From Caulobacteraceae bacterium (GTDB lineage: Bacteria > Pseudomonadota > Alphaproteobacteria > Caulobacterales > Caulobacteraceae), in assembly GCA_947475735.1 (NCBI GenBank), contig CANJLQ010000002.1, forward strand, positions 248,001 to 312,000: a stretch of 64,000 nucleotides of DNA, read 5' to 3'. Every line of letters begins with the position of its first letter. Within the stretch, counting starts at the first letter, position 1. Both the position numbers and the translations under genes were made by a program. This document shows, one piece after another, positions 1 to 9,300 of this stretch. The notes beneath the pieces are model-generated. The model worked only from the letters and a program-made list of their open reading frames with translations. It made no database searches and was not told the DNA's origin.

Positions 1-1047
1 CCACTCGGTAGGCATGACCTCGGGCTCGGCCATGAACAGCTGGAACATCTCGGCCAGGATACGCCGCGCCTGGCTGCGCGTGCGGTTGACGCGGTAGTGC
101 CGGTACATTCGCTCGTACAGAAACCGGCGCAGCTGGCCCAGGTCCGCCAGCATGCCGTCCGAGAACTGCACCAGGGTGCGACGCGCGGCCCGGACATCCT
201 CGCTGGAACCGATGCCGTCCTCGGCGAGGCGGCGCTCGGTCTCGGCCAGGACGTCGTCGATCATGACGCCGATCATCCGCCGCACGGCTTCCAGCCTCAG
301 CATCCGCTCCGACAGATCGGGCCAGTCCGCCCGCGTCGCGTACAGGACGGGCCCGATCAGGGGCACGTCGGCCAGGTCCGCCAGGGTGAACAGCCCCGCC
401 TGCACCCCGTCGTCCACGTCGTGGTTGTTGTAGGCGATGTCGTCGGCGATGGCCGCCGCCTGGGCCTCCAGCGAGGCGAAGCTGTCCAGCCTCAGATCCC
501 AGCCTGGCGCGAAGTCGGCGATGGCCTTCCACGCGGGTTCGTCCAGCTTGTGGGTCACCGGACCATTGTGCTTGACCACGCCCTCGATGGTTTCCCAGCT
601 CAGGTTCAGGCCGTCGAAGGCCGGATAGCGGGTCTCCAGCTTCGTCACGACCCGGAAGGTCTGGACGTTGTGATCGAACCCGCCCCAGGGCTGCATCTGC
701 GCCTGCAGCTCGTCCTCTCCGGCATGGCCGAACGGGGGATGGCCCAGATCGTGGGCCAGGGCGACCGTCTCGGCCAGATCCTGGTCCAGCTTGAGGGCGT
801 GGGCCAGGGACCGGGCGATCTGGCTGACCTCCAGGCTGTGCGTCAGGCGCGTCCGGTAATGGTCGCCCTCGTGGGCGACGAAGACCTGGGTCTTCTCCTT
901 CAGGCGGCGAAAGGCGGTCGAGTGGATGATCCGGTCGCGGTCGCGGGCGAAGGCGTTGCGCGTCCGGCTGGGGTGCTCGGGGACCAGCCGTCCGCGCGAG
1001 GCGTCAGCGGTCTCGGCATAGGGCGCGCGGGGAGGAAGCTGGCTCAA
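1..1047 (-). CDS. dgt: dGTP triphosphohydrolase-like protein, 3' end outside window
   Basis: HD-superfamily deoxyguanosinetriphosphate triphosphohydrolase-like protein, which hydrolyses dNTPs to deoxynucleoside and triphosphate. About 349 residues are visible and the C-terminus runs off the window edge. The N-terminal half carries the family blocks: an [15 protein letters not shown] segment, the first metal-binding His in [13 protein letters not shown], and the HD pair in [16 protein letters not shown], followed further on by a typical NHDVDD-like segment. No ATG lies in frame near the start. The best start is TTG at 1047 (protein begins [12 protein letters not shown]). It is divergent from erpA with about 60 nt between them, a neighbour pair common in Alphaproteobacteria. 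The family is firm; the exact start is less so. Confidence 0.9.
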   Translation of the reverse strand, partial: MSQLPPRAPYAETADASRGRLVPEHPSRTRNAFARDRDRIIHSTAFRRLKEKTQVFVAHEGDHYRTRLTHSLEVSQIARSLAHALKLDQDLAETVALAHDLGHPPFGHAGEDELQAQMQPWGGFDHNVQTFRVVTKLETRYPAFDGLNLSWETIEGVVKHNGPVTHKLDEPAWKAIADFAPGWDLRLDSFASLEAQAAAIADDIAYNNHDVDDGVQAGLFTLADLADVPLIGPVLYATRADWPDLSERMLRLEAVRRMIGVMIDDVLAETERRLAEDGIGSSEDVRAARRTLVQFSDGMLADLGQLRRFLYERMYRHYRVNRTRSQARRILAEMFQLFMAEPEVMPTEW

Positions 1048-1107
1048 GGGCGGTTTCCGTGCAGCCGGGCTTTGCGAACCGGGCGGGGCGGCCTCATATA
1101 GACGGTC

Positions 1108-1485
1108 ATGACCGCCGTCCAAACTGCCCCGTTGGAGTTAAAGATCGCCACGCGGTCGCCCGAGGGCATCGTGTTGGCCGACAGCGCGGCGCGTCGCCTG
1201 GCGAAGCTGGGCGAGATCGAGGGGCATACCGTCATGCTGCGCGTCGCCGTCGAGGGTGGCGGCTGTTCGGGCTTCCAGTACCGGCTCGACCTCGTCGAGG
1301 CCGCCGAGGCGGATGACGTCCGCATCGAGGCGGGCGGTCAGGCGGCCCTGATCGACCCGGTGTCCGTGCCCTTCCTCAAGGGGTCCGAGATCGCCTTCGT
1401 CGACGAGCTGGCGGGCGCCCAGTTCGTGATCCGAAACCCCAATGCCGCCACCAGCTGCGGCTGCGGGGTCAGCTTCTCCATCTGA
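1108..1485 (+). CDS. erpA: Iron-sulfur cluster insertion protein ErpA (A-type carrier)
   Basis: A-type Fe-S carrier of the HesB/IscA/ErpA family that passes [4Fe-4S] or [2Fe-2S] clusters to apo-enzymes in the cytoplasm. The 125-residue length fits the family. The three ligand cysteines are visible: C53 in GGGCSGFQY, and C117 and C119 in the C-terminal [10 protein letters not shown]. The start is the ATG at 1108, giving a short N-terminal extension ([12 protein letters not shown]) before the conserved core. ErpA rather than IscA is inferred from being a lone gene next to dgt and away from an isc/suf operon. Functionally it belongs with bolA and grxD at 31.7-33.3 kb. Confidence 0.9.
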   Translation: MTAVQTAPLELKIATRSPEGIVLADSAARRLAKLGEIEGHTVMLRVAVEGGGCSGFQYRLDLVEAAEADDVRIEAGGQAALIDPVSVPFLKGSEIAFVDELAGAQFVIRNPNAATSCGCGVSFSI

Positions 1486-1653
1486 CATCGGCGGGTCGCG
1501 GCCGGATTCGCCCGACCGACTTCTGGCGCGCCCTGACCGACGGCCCAGTTGTGCCGCGCCTGGCGCGATGCGGGCGGAAATGCGGCGGAGCCGGGCCCCT
1601 CGAAATGAAACTGTCGCAAATACAACGCCTGAAGGGTGACACAATATAACCAC

Positions 1654-1667
1654 TGTAACCCGTTACA
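1654..1667. promoter_or_regulatory. Perfect 14-bp palindrome upstream of the BLUF gene
   Basis: TGTAAC-CC-GTTACA is a perfect 6+6 inverted repeat with a 2-nt centre. It abuts a TTGACA hexamer at 1668-1673, and a further CGTTAC occurs at 1683-1688. It lies 44 nt before the BLUF start codon. The arrangement looks like an operator over a promoter, or a repeated regulator half-site (GTTAC). The bound factor is not known, and no clear -10 hexamer is seen at 17 nt spacing. Confidence 0.45.
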
Positions 1668-1710
1668 TTGACAAGATCACACCGTTACGTCGCCAACTTG
1701 GGGTTATGTC

Positions 1711-2100
1711 GTGCTGTACAGGCTCATCTACGCCAGCGAGGCTGTCGGCTCGACCGGCGCGTCCACCTTGTCGGTGGCGCAAATCCTCGGCGTCGCGATC
1801 ACGAACAATCGCCGCGATCACATCACCTCGGCGGTGATGTTCCATGACGGCTGGTGCCTTCAAGGCATCGAGGGGTCGCGTCAGGACGTCGATCGCCTGA
1901 TGCGCCGCATCCGCCAGGATCGCCGTCACCAGAACGTTCGCGTCCTCTCCGACAAGCTGGTCGCCTCGCGCAGCTTCCCCGAGCCGATGGCGCTGTGCGA
2001 CGATCCGGCCGCGATGCTGAGGGCCATCGGCCTGTCCAGCATGGCCGACGTCACCGCCTACCACGCCGACCGCATCGTCGAGCTCAAACAGGCGGCGTGA
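1711..2100 (+). CDS. BLUF-domain blue-light photoreceptor (single domain)
   Basis: Short BLUF protein (129 aa): an FAD-binding blue-light sensor acting through a partner protein. The flavin-site residues line up with known BLUF proteins: Y7 in LYRLIYASE, N32/N33 in TNNRRDHITS, and Q51 in WCLQGIEG, followed by the helix VDRLMRRIRQDRRHQ. The usual G-I-T-G turn reads H-I-T-S here. No output domain is attached, so it is of the short, stand-alone type. The start is GTG at 1711 (residues MLYRL), which matches the usual N-terminus. The gene stands alone, preceded by a palindrome and promoter-like sequence, and the next gene follows after 31 nt. Family assignment is firm; partner and output are unknown. 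Confidence 0.9.
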   Translation: MLYRLIYASEAVGSTGASTLSVAQILGVAITNNRRDHITSAVMFHDGWCLQGIEGSRQDVDRLMRRIRQDRRHQNVRVLSDKLVASRSFPEPMALCDDPAAMLRAIGLSSMADVTAYHADRIVELKQAA

Positions 2101-2131
2101 CGAACCCGCCCTGCGCGCCTAACTGAGGCGC

Positions 2132-2872
2132 ATGGGTTTTTCTCCCGAAGAGGTCGAACGCTACGCCCGCCACCTGGTCCTGTCCGAGATCGGTGGACCG
2201 GGCCAGCAGCGGCTGTCGCGCGCCACGGTAGCGGTGATCGGCGCGGGCGGCGTCGGCGGCCCGGCCGCCCTGTATCTGGCGGCTGCGGGGGTCGGGACGC
2301 TGCGGATCGTCGACCCGGACACCGTCTCGCTGTCCAACCTCCAGCGCCAGATCCTGTTCGACACGACCGACGTCGGTCGACCCAAGGTCGAGGTCGCCGG
2401 TGCCCGTCTGACCGCTCTCAACCCCCATGTCGTGATCGAGGCCGTCGCCGAGCCCCTGACCGCCGCGAACGCCGCCGCCCTCCTCGCCGGGGCCGATGTG
2501 GCTCTGGACGGCACCGACGACTTCGCCGTCCGCCACGCCGTCAACGCGGCCTGCGTTGTTGCTGGGATGCCGCTGGTATCCGGCGCGCTCGGCCGCTGGA
2601 CCGGCCAGGTCGGCGTTTTCACCGGCCGTCCCTGCTACCGCTGCCTGGTCCCCGACCTGCCCCCCGACACGGAAACCTGCGCCCGCGTCGGCGTGGTCGG
2701 GGCGCTCGCGGGGGTGATCGGGTCGATGGCGGCTCTGGAGACGATCAAGCTGATCACCGGCGCGGGCGAACCGCTCATCGGGCGGCTGCTGCTGTATGAC
2801 GGCCTGTCCGCCACCAGCCGGACGGTGCAGGTGACGCCGGACCCGGGGTGCCCGGTGTGTAGGACCGCCTAG
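2132..2872 (+). CDS. moeB: MoeB/ThiF/HesA-family sulfur-carrier adenylyltransferase
   Basis: E1-like enzyme that adenylates the C-terminal Gly of a sulfur carrier such as MoaD or ThiS. The nucleotide-binding loop GAGGVGG is at about residues 36-42, then DPDTVSLSNLQRQ with the family Arg/Asp/Asn residues, and DGTDDFAVRHAVN. A zinc site is formed by CYRC (about 168-171) and the C-terminal CPVC. The length (246 aa) is that of MoeB without a rhodanese domain. No moa, moe or thi genes lie nearby, so molybdopterin versus thiamine use cannot be decided from context; moeB is the usual default name. Confidence 0.85.
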   Translation: MGFSPEEVERYARHLVLSEIGGPGQQRLSRATVAVIGAGGVGGPAALYLAAAGVGTLRIVDPDTVSLSNLQRQILFDTTDVGRPKVEVAGARLTALNPHVVIEAVAEPLTAANAAALLAGADVALDGTDDFAVRHAVNAACVVAGMPLVSGALGRWTGQVGVFTGRPCYRCLVPDLPPDTETCARVGVVGALAGVIGSMAALETIKLITGAGEPLIGRLLLYDGLSATSRTVQVTPDPGCPVCRTA

Positions 2873-2885
2873 CAGGCGCTCTCTT

Positions 2886-3079
2886 GTCATCCCGGCCGAA
2901 GCGCAAGCGGAGAGCCGGGACGCGTGCCGTCATCCCGCATAACGCCCGGTCGGAACGAACCGGGCGAATGCCCAATAAAGGTGGCGATGGACCCATGAGC
3001 CCGGCTCGCCGGCCGGGCCTGCTCATTTGCAAAAGGCCGCAGCGTCCCGGCTCTCCGCTTGCGCTCCGGCCGGGATGAC
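2886..3079. repeat. Family-1 inverted-pair repeat unit (copy A)
   Basis: A 36-nt motif beginning GTCATCCCGGCCGAAGCG and ending GAGAGCCGGGAC (2886-2921) recurs inverted at 3044-3079 with one mismatch. Between them are two hairpins: CGCCCGGT/ACCGGGCG (2943-2950 with 2959-2966) and GCCCGGC/GCCGGGC (2999-3005 with 3012-3018). The unit is homologous to the one at 14236-14435, in the opposite orientation. It sits between the convergent moeB and typA genes. Each terminal motif can itself fold (TCCCGGC with GCCGGGA). Confidence 0.85.
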
Positions 3080-3099
3080 AAGGCACAGAGCCGATGGCC

Positions 3100-3148
3100 C
3101 TGCTGCCTGCTGCCCACTGCCTACTGCCTACTGCCTAAGCCCTGACCC
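3100..3148. repeat. Degenerate 7-bp tandem array ending at the typA stop codon
   Basis: Seven consecutive 7-mers are seen: CTGCTGC twice, CCACTGC, CTACTGC twice, CTAAGCC and CTGACCC. The typA stop codon begins at the next base (3149) and lies in an eighth in-phase unit, CTACTCC. A similar array at 6284-6318 also passes through CTAAGCC close to its neighbouring gene's stop. Confidence 0.75.
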
Positions 3149-4981
<1,833 letters not shown>

Positions 4982-5169
4982 GGTCGTTCAATGCGAAAAG
5001 GCGGCCAGCCCCAAGAAAAGGAAGGGTGCGGTGGCCGCTCGGTGGTTGGCGTCATACGGGGAGCGCGCGCCTCTTACAGCGCGACCGCCCGAAAGACCAT
5101 AGGGCCCCGGTTTGACAGCTTGACGGCAGGGGCGCAGCCTCGCCGCCTCAACATTCGGGAGGCGGGTCG

Positions 5170-5628
5170 ATGAAGCGTATTCTGATCGCTGGGGCTCTGT
5201 CCCTGATGTGCGTCGCGGGCGCTGCCGGGGCCCAGCAGGAGACCTCGCCCTCCGCCGCCGAGATCGTGGCCGCGCGTCAGGCTTCCTTTGCCCTGTCGAC
5301 CGCCGCGCTCGGTACGATCAAGACAGTCCTCGACTCAGGTCGCCCGATCGACGGCCTGGCGTTCACCGCTGGCGGCCTGAACCGCTGGGCCACGGCCCTG
5401 CCCACGATGTTCCCGGCCGGCACGGGCCCCGACGCCATTCCCTCCACCAAGGCCAAGCCTGAGGTCTGGTCAGACCGAGCGGGCTTCGAGGCCAAGGCCG
5501 CCGACTATCAGGCCGCCACTGCCCGGCTGCGGGACGCTGTCGCCGCCGGAGACACCGCCGCCGCGAATGAGGCCTGGCTGGCGACGCGGGCCACCTGCGG
5601 ATCGTGCCACGACGCGTATCGGTCGTAG
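5170..5628 (+). CDS. Cytochrome c' / c556-type periplasmic cytochrome
   Basis: Small periplasmic c-type cytochrome of the c'/c556 fold (152 aa). A Sec signal peptide is visible (MKRILIAGALSLMCVAGAAGAQ). The mature protein is helical, and the single haem motif CGSCH lies almost at the C-terminus (TRATCGSCHDAYRS), which is diagnostic of the class II four-helix cytochromes. The distal part has the expected conserved W and F positions (W at RWATALP; VWSDRAGFEAKAADY). An electron-carrier or NO/O2-binding role is typical of the family. A tiny membrane ORF follows 22 nt downstream. Confidence 0.85.
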   Translation: MKRILIAGALSLMCVAGAAGAQQETSPSAAEIVAARQASFALSTAALGTIKTVLDSGRPIDGLAFTAGGLNRWATALPTMFPAGTGPDAIPSTKAKPEVWSDRAGFEAKAADYQAATARLRDAVAAGDTAAANEAWLATRATCGSCHDAYRS

Positions 5629-5650
5629 GTCGTTACAGCCAAGAAGAAAT

Positions 5651-5755
5651 ATGCAGCAGCGAGGCCCCGACCTGACACCGGCTCAGCGATGGGGATTCGT
5701 CGTCATCTTCACGATCGTTTTCGGCTACATTGTCTGGCGAATTCAGACGGGCTGA
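5651..5755 (+). CDS. Possible 34-residue single-span membrane protein
   Basis: A short ORF of 34 codons, starting ATG at 5651. It encodes a polar N-terminus (MQQRGPDLTPAQRWG), one hydrophobic span (FVVIFTIVFGYIVW) and a short basic tail (RIQTG). A purine-rich AAGAAGAA precedes the start. It follows the cytochrome gene by 22 nt on the same strand, so it may be co-transcribed. No family is recognised. The clean membrane-span composition in otherwise GC-skewed DNA supports it being translated, but small size limits certainty. Confidence 0.5.
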   Translation: MQQRGPDLTPAQRWGFVVIFTIVFGYIVWRIQTG

Positions 5756-5835
5756 ACACAGTCCACTCGCTCCCTTGTCATCCCGGCCGAAGCGCAGCGG
5801 AGAGCCGGGACGAGCTCCTACTCCACTTTGACTTG

Positions 5836-5867
5836 CTCCCGGAAATCGCGCAGCGATTGTCCGGGAG
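5836..5867. other. Hairpin just upstream of the GIY-YIG start codon
   Basis: CTCCCGGA (5836-5843) pairs with TCCGGGAG (5860-5867), and inside it AATCG pairs with CGATT around a 5-nt loop with a single bulged G. The structure ends six bases before the ATG and its 3' arm contains the only Shine-Dalgarno-like GGGAG. It could therefore mask the ribosome site or be a recognition structure for the encoded nuclease. Confidence 0.6.
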
Positions 5868-5873
5868 AACGCC

Positions 5874-6191
5874 ATGCGCGACTACGATTTCTGGGTCTAC
5901 ATCCTCGCCGACGCCCCGTGTGGCTGGCTCTACGTGGGCATGACGAACGACCTCATACGACGGGTGGACGAGCACCGGAGCGGCGTCTTCGACGGCTACA
6001 CCCGAGAGCACGGGATCGATCAGCTGGTCTGGTACGAGCACCACCAGTACGTCGATCAGGCCATTCTCAGAGAAAAGCGCATCAAGCGCTGGAAGCGACC
6101 GTGGAAGTTCGCCCTCGTCGAAAAGGACAATCCCCGGTGGCTCGATCTCTACGGCCAACTGCTGGCCGACCGTGGCCCGGATCAGACCTGA
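5874..6191 (+). CDS. GIY-YIG nuclease family protein (YhbQ/UPF0213-like)
   Basis: Stand-alone GIY-YIG domain protein of 105 aa. The two namesake strands are VYIL (residues 8-11) and LYVG (19-22). They are followed by the Arg helix DLIRRVDEH, a YEHHQYVDQA segment, the catalytic-type Glu in ILREKRIKRWKR (about 67), and NPRWLDLY near the end. All expected active-site positions (Y, Y, R, E, N) are present, so an active nuclease fold is likely. The gene is enclosed by inverted family-1 repeats with hairpins at both ends. Its substrate is unknown; many such small proteins are annotated only by domain. Confidence 0.9.
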   Translation: MRDYDFWVYILADAPCGWLYVGMTNDLIRRVDEHRSGVFDGYTREHGIDQLVWYEHHQYVDQAILREKRIKRWKRPWKFALVEKDNPRWLDLYGQLLADRGPDQT

Positions 6192-6206
6192 CGGTCTGTC
6201 CGGGCC
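6174..6206. other. Hairpin overlapping the GIY-YIG stop codon
   Basis: GGCCCGGATCAGACC (6174-6188) pairs with GGTCTGTCCGGGCC (6193-6206), leaving one bulged T and a 4-nt loop that contains the TGA stop. It mirrors the hairpin before the start codon. No T-run follows, so it is not a typical intrinsic terminator. Confidence 0.6.
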
Positions 6207-6283
6207 CCAAGAGCTCTATTGCACCGCGTCCCGGCTCTCCGCTTCGCTTCGGCCGGGATGACAAGGTGGCCCCCCGGTAAAAT

Positions 6284-6318
6284 CTAAGACCTAAGACCTA
6301 AGGCCTAAGACCTAAGCC
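6284..6318. repeat. 7-bp tandem array beside the OPT gene stop
   Basis: Five 7-mers in phase: CTAAGAC, CTAAGAC, CTAAGGC, CTAAGAC, CTAAGCC. The array ends six bases before the OPT transporter stop codon (6324) and begins 21 nt after the right terminus of the GIY-YIG unit. Confidence 0.8.
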
Positions 6319-6323
6319 CGACC

Positions 6324-8381
6324 TCACACCTTCGCCGACCGGCCCCGCACCCACGCATACAGCGCCACCGTCAGCACCGCGAACACCGCGATCCCCGACA
6401 GCATCGCCGGCCAGGTCGAGCCCTCCGGCAGCATGGCGAACGGCGCGTCGTCGCCGGTCGACACGATCACCCCCGCCGTCATGACCAGGAACAAACTCTC
6501 CCCCACGATCAGGCCGCTGGCCAGCAGCACGCCCATGCGCCGCCCCACATCGGCGAACCGCGTCGTCTTGATCGCCTTGTCATAGAACCACCCACACACG
6601 GCCCCGATCACCAGCATCGTCGTCACCGCAGCCGGCAGGTAGAACCCGATCCCGACGGCCAGCGGCGGCAGCTTCATCCGCCCCTTGGTCGTCACGTTAA
6701 GCACCGCGTCCAGCACGATGATGACCACGCCGATGCACGCCCCCAGCCCGATCAGGTCCCAGCGCAGGTCGCCCCCGATCACCCCCCTCGCCAGGGCCGA
6801 GATCAGCGTCGCCTGGGGCGCCGCCAGCGGCTCGTCGGCGATGCCCGGAGGTCCCCCGGCAAAGCCGAACGCCTGGTTCAGCAGGTTCAGGATCAGCGGG
6901 ATCACGATCGCGCCCGCGACCACGCCCACGATCAGCGCCGCCTGCTGGCGCCACGGCGTCGCCTCGACCAGCTGACCGGTCTTCAGGTCCTGCAGGTTGT
7001 CGTTGGCGATCACGGCCACGGCGAACACGATCGCCGTCACGATCAGGGCGAAGGCCACCACCGACGGATCGGCCGGCAGCCCCGCCAGCGCCAAAACTCC
7101 AAGCATCAGCACCGAGGCGATCACCACCGCCAGGATGCCCACGCCCGACACCGGACTGTTGGACGACCCGATCAGCCCGGCCATGTATCCGCAGATGGCC
7201 GCGACGGCGAAGCCGATGATGACGACATAGACCAAACCCCCCGCCACCAGCAGCGGCGTCGATCCCGCCAGCGTCGGATTGCTGTTGGCGAACCACGCCA
7301 GGATGCCGCCGATCCCGATCAGGCACGCGACCGACAGCCCGGCGATGATGTTGATGGGAATGTCCTGCTCGGTCCGCGCCAGCGCCTCTCCGGCGTCGCG
7401 CTTGCGGCTGGCGGCCAGCGCCGAGGTCAGCCCGCCGATCAGCGGCCCGGCCAGCTTGATCAGGGTCCAGATCGCGGCCACGCCGATGACCCCCGCCCCC
7501 ATGAACCGCACCTCGCGCGCCCAGACGGTCGTCGCAAGTTCCTCGGCCGCGACCCCGGGCTCGAGCGTCGTGGCGATCGACGGAATGCCATTGGCGGTCA
7601 GCCAGGCGATGGTGTCGGGCGACGTCAGGATCGGCACCGCGATGCCCCAGGCCAGCAGCAGGCCGAACGCCTGAGCCAGACCCACGCTCAGCCCGATCAG
7701 ATGCCCCGCCCCCAGCAGGGCGAACTGCATGCCGAAGCCCAGCCCCGTCGCCCCGCCGCCCAGCGACGCCGGCAGCTTGATGAACCGCGCCGCCTCGCCC
7801 GCGAACACCCGGCCGGCGACCAGCAGCGCGTATCCCGCCGAAACGACCGCCCCGGTGATGACGACCCACAGGCCCGAGGCGTTCTCGCGCACCGCGCTCT
7901 CGGTCTGTTCGGCCCCGCGCGACCCGACGGTCAGCACCTCGGCCGCCGCCACGCCTTCCGGATAGGGCAGGCCCGCATCGACCACGAGCGCCCGGCGCAG
8001 CGGGATGGAGAAGGTCACGCCCAGCACCCCGCCGAACACGCAGATCAGCACCGATTCCCAGAACGGAAAGTCCAGCCACCACCCGACCATCACCAAGCCC
8101 GGCAGGACGAAGATGATCGAGCTCATGGCCCCGCCGACCGAGGCGACCGTCTGCACGGTCATGTTCTCCCAGATGGTCGAGGTCTTGAACATCCGCAGGA
8201 TGGCCATGGAAATGACCGCCGCCGGAATGGCCGAGGCGAACGTCAGCCCGACCTTCAGACCCAGATAGGTGTTCGCCGCCGTGAAGATCACCGCCAGCAG
8301 ACACCCCAGCACCAGGGCGCGCAGGGTCAGTTCGACGCGCTTGCCCGTCGGGGCGGCGGCGGTGGCGGGCGTATCGGTCAT
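6324..8381 (-). CDS. OPT-family oligopeptide transporter
   Basis: Large polytopic inner-membrane protein (685 aa) of the oligopeptide transporter (OPT) superfamily, importing peptides or metal-chelate compounds with protons. The N-terminal signature is clear: LRALVLGCLLAVIFTAAN, then TYLGLKVGLTFASAIPAA. Roughly 14-16 hydrophobic segments follow, with the family's Gly/Pro-rich loops. It starts at the ATG at 8381 after a polar 15-residue leader. It is transcribed alone; the next gene upstream is a PAP2 phosphatase on the same strand, 79 nt away. The substrate cannot be read from sequence. Confidence 0.9.
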   Translation of the reverse strand: MTDTPATAAAPTGKRVELTLRALVLGCLLAVIFTAANTYLGLKVGLTFASAIPAAVISMAILRMFKTSTIWENMTVQTVASVGGAMSSIIFVLPGLVMVGWWLDFPFWESVLICVFGGVLGVTFSIPLRRALVVDAGLPYPEGVAAAEVLTVGSRGAEQTESAVRENASGLWVVITGAVVSAGYALLVAGRVFAGEAARFIKLPASLGGGATGLGFGMQFALLGAGHLIGLSVGLAQAFGLLLAWGIAVPILTSPDTIAWLTANGIPSIATTLEPGVAAEELATTVWAREVRFMGAGVIGVAAIWTLIKLAGPLIGGLTSALAASRKRDAGEALARTEQDIPINIIAGLSVACLIGIGGILAWFANSNPTLAGSTPLLVAGGLVYVVIIGFAVAAICGYMAGLIGSSNSPVSGVGILAVVIASVLMLGVLALAGLPADPSVVAFALIVTAIVFAVAVIANDNLQDLKTGQLVEATPWRQQAALIVGVVAGAIVIPLILNLLNQAFGFAGGPPGIADEPLAAPQATLISALARGVIGGDLRWDLIGLGACIGVVIIVLDAVLNVTTKGRMKLPPLAVGIGFYLPAAVTTMLVIGAVCGWFYDKAIKTTRFADVGRRMGVLLASGLIVGESLFLVMTAGVIVSTGDDAPFAMLPEGSTWPAMLSGIAVFAVLTVALYAWVRGRSAKV

Positions 8382-8460
8382 GGGAAATCCGGATCAGGCT
8401 TCGGCGCGAGCTAAGCCGGAAACCGTCTGTCGAGCAACGCCCCTCGCCGCCGGAGGCGGA

Positions 8461-9300
8461 TCACGCGATCACCGGGGTGACGTGCGGTCGGACGCGGCGG
8501 CGGCGGCGCGCTCGCCGGGCGGCCACGGGGCAGTGCAGCATGACCCGGTGAAGCAGGCAGAGAACCAGGCCCGTGATCGCCCATGACAGCACGATGTCCG
8601 ACAGGAAATGGCCGCCGAAAAGGATCCGGTTGAACGACAACGCGGCGGCATAGGCGAAGGCGAGCGGGATCACGGTCGCGCGCCAGGCCTTGGGCGTCAT
8701 GACAATCGCGACCGCAGCCAGCCACGCCGCCGACGACGCCTCGCCCGAGACGAAGGAGCAGTTGCTCAGGCATTGATCGGTCATGCGCCAGGCGCCACTG
8801 AACTCCGCCTCGCCGCCAAAGGCTTCGACCTGGATCGGCCGCGCCCGGCCCCACATCGACTTGAACACGCCGTTGACGACGACACCGGACGCCAGCGCCA
8901 GGCCGGTGATCAGGAACAGCGCCTTTCGGGCCTCGCGCCAGCCTGTCCACCAGCCGCGAACGGCCAGGACGATAAGACCCAGCAGCGTCAAGCCCATGAC
9001 CCAGCTGGAGGATTTGCGCAGCGCCCTCAGCACCGGATCCGCGCTGGCCGCGAAGCCGAACGCCGGATCGTAGAACAGGCCGCTGACCGCCAGGTCCACG
9101 CCGGGAAGCAGGACGAAGTAGGCCGAAAGGATCACGGTGGCGGCCAGTGCCACGGAGACGGGCGAGGCATGGTCGATCCCGGCCGCCATCGACAGCTGCA
9201 GCTTCTGAAGGGCCCGCCGCACGCCATGCGGTCGCACGACGAACCGCGCGCCTCTGGAGCCGCCTCGCAGTGTCTGGATATGCGTCATCGATTCCCCCAA
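8461..9300 (-). CDS. PAP2-family membrane phosphatase
   Basis: Integral-membrane phosphatase of the PAP2/LPP class (279 aa), cleaving lipid or isoprenoid phosphates at the membrane. Motif 1 is K...RP in KSMWGRARP and motif 3 is SFNRILFGGHFLSD, carrying the catalytic His and Asp. Motif 2 reads VSGEASSA, so the usual PSGH His is a Glu. About five or six membrane spans are visible and the C-terminus is very Arg-rich. Two starts are possible, 9300 or 9288 (MTHIQTL). The substrate could be a phosphatidylglycerophosphate, undecaprenyl pyrophosphate or lipid A; the sequence does not decide. Confidence 0.88.
   Translation of the reverse strand: MGESMTHIQTLRGGSRGARFVVRPHGVRRALQKLQLSMAAGIDHASPVSVALAATVILSAYFVLLPGVDLAVSGLFYDPAFGFAASADPVLRALRKSSSWVMGLTLLGLIVLAVRGWWTGWREARKALFLITGLALASGVVVNGVFKSMWGRARPIQVEAFGGEAEFSGAWRMTDQCLSNCSFVSGEASSAAWLAAVAIVMTPKAWRATVIPLAFAYAAALSFNRILFGGHFLSDIVLSWAITGLVLCLLHRVMLHCPVAARRARRRRRVRPHVTPVIA

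Larger units (their letters stand above)
5777..6262. mobile_element. Family-1 inverted-pair unit carrying a GIY-YIG gene (copy B)
   Basis: The same ~35-nt termini as the units at 2886 and 14236 occur at 5777-5811 and, inverted, at 6228-6262, differing by a single base. They enclose one gene (GIY-YIG, 5874-6191) with a strong hairpin immediately before its start and another across its stop codon. A 7-bp tandem array follows outside the right end. The gene-less units have the same order, terminus - hairpin - hairpin - terminus. I infer that this is the gene-bearing form of a REPIN-like element; mobility itself is not shown by the sequence. Confidence 0.55.

Noticed and set aside
97..1101. 334-codon + strand ORF opposite dgt
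   Set aside because: Shadow of the conserved dGTPase frame with no domain of its own.
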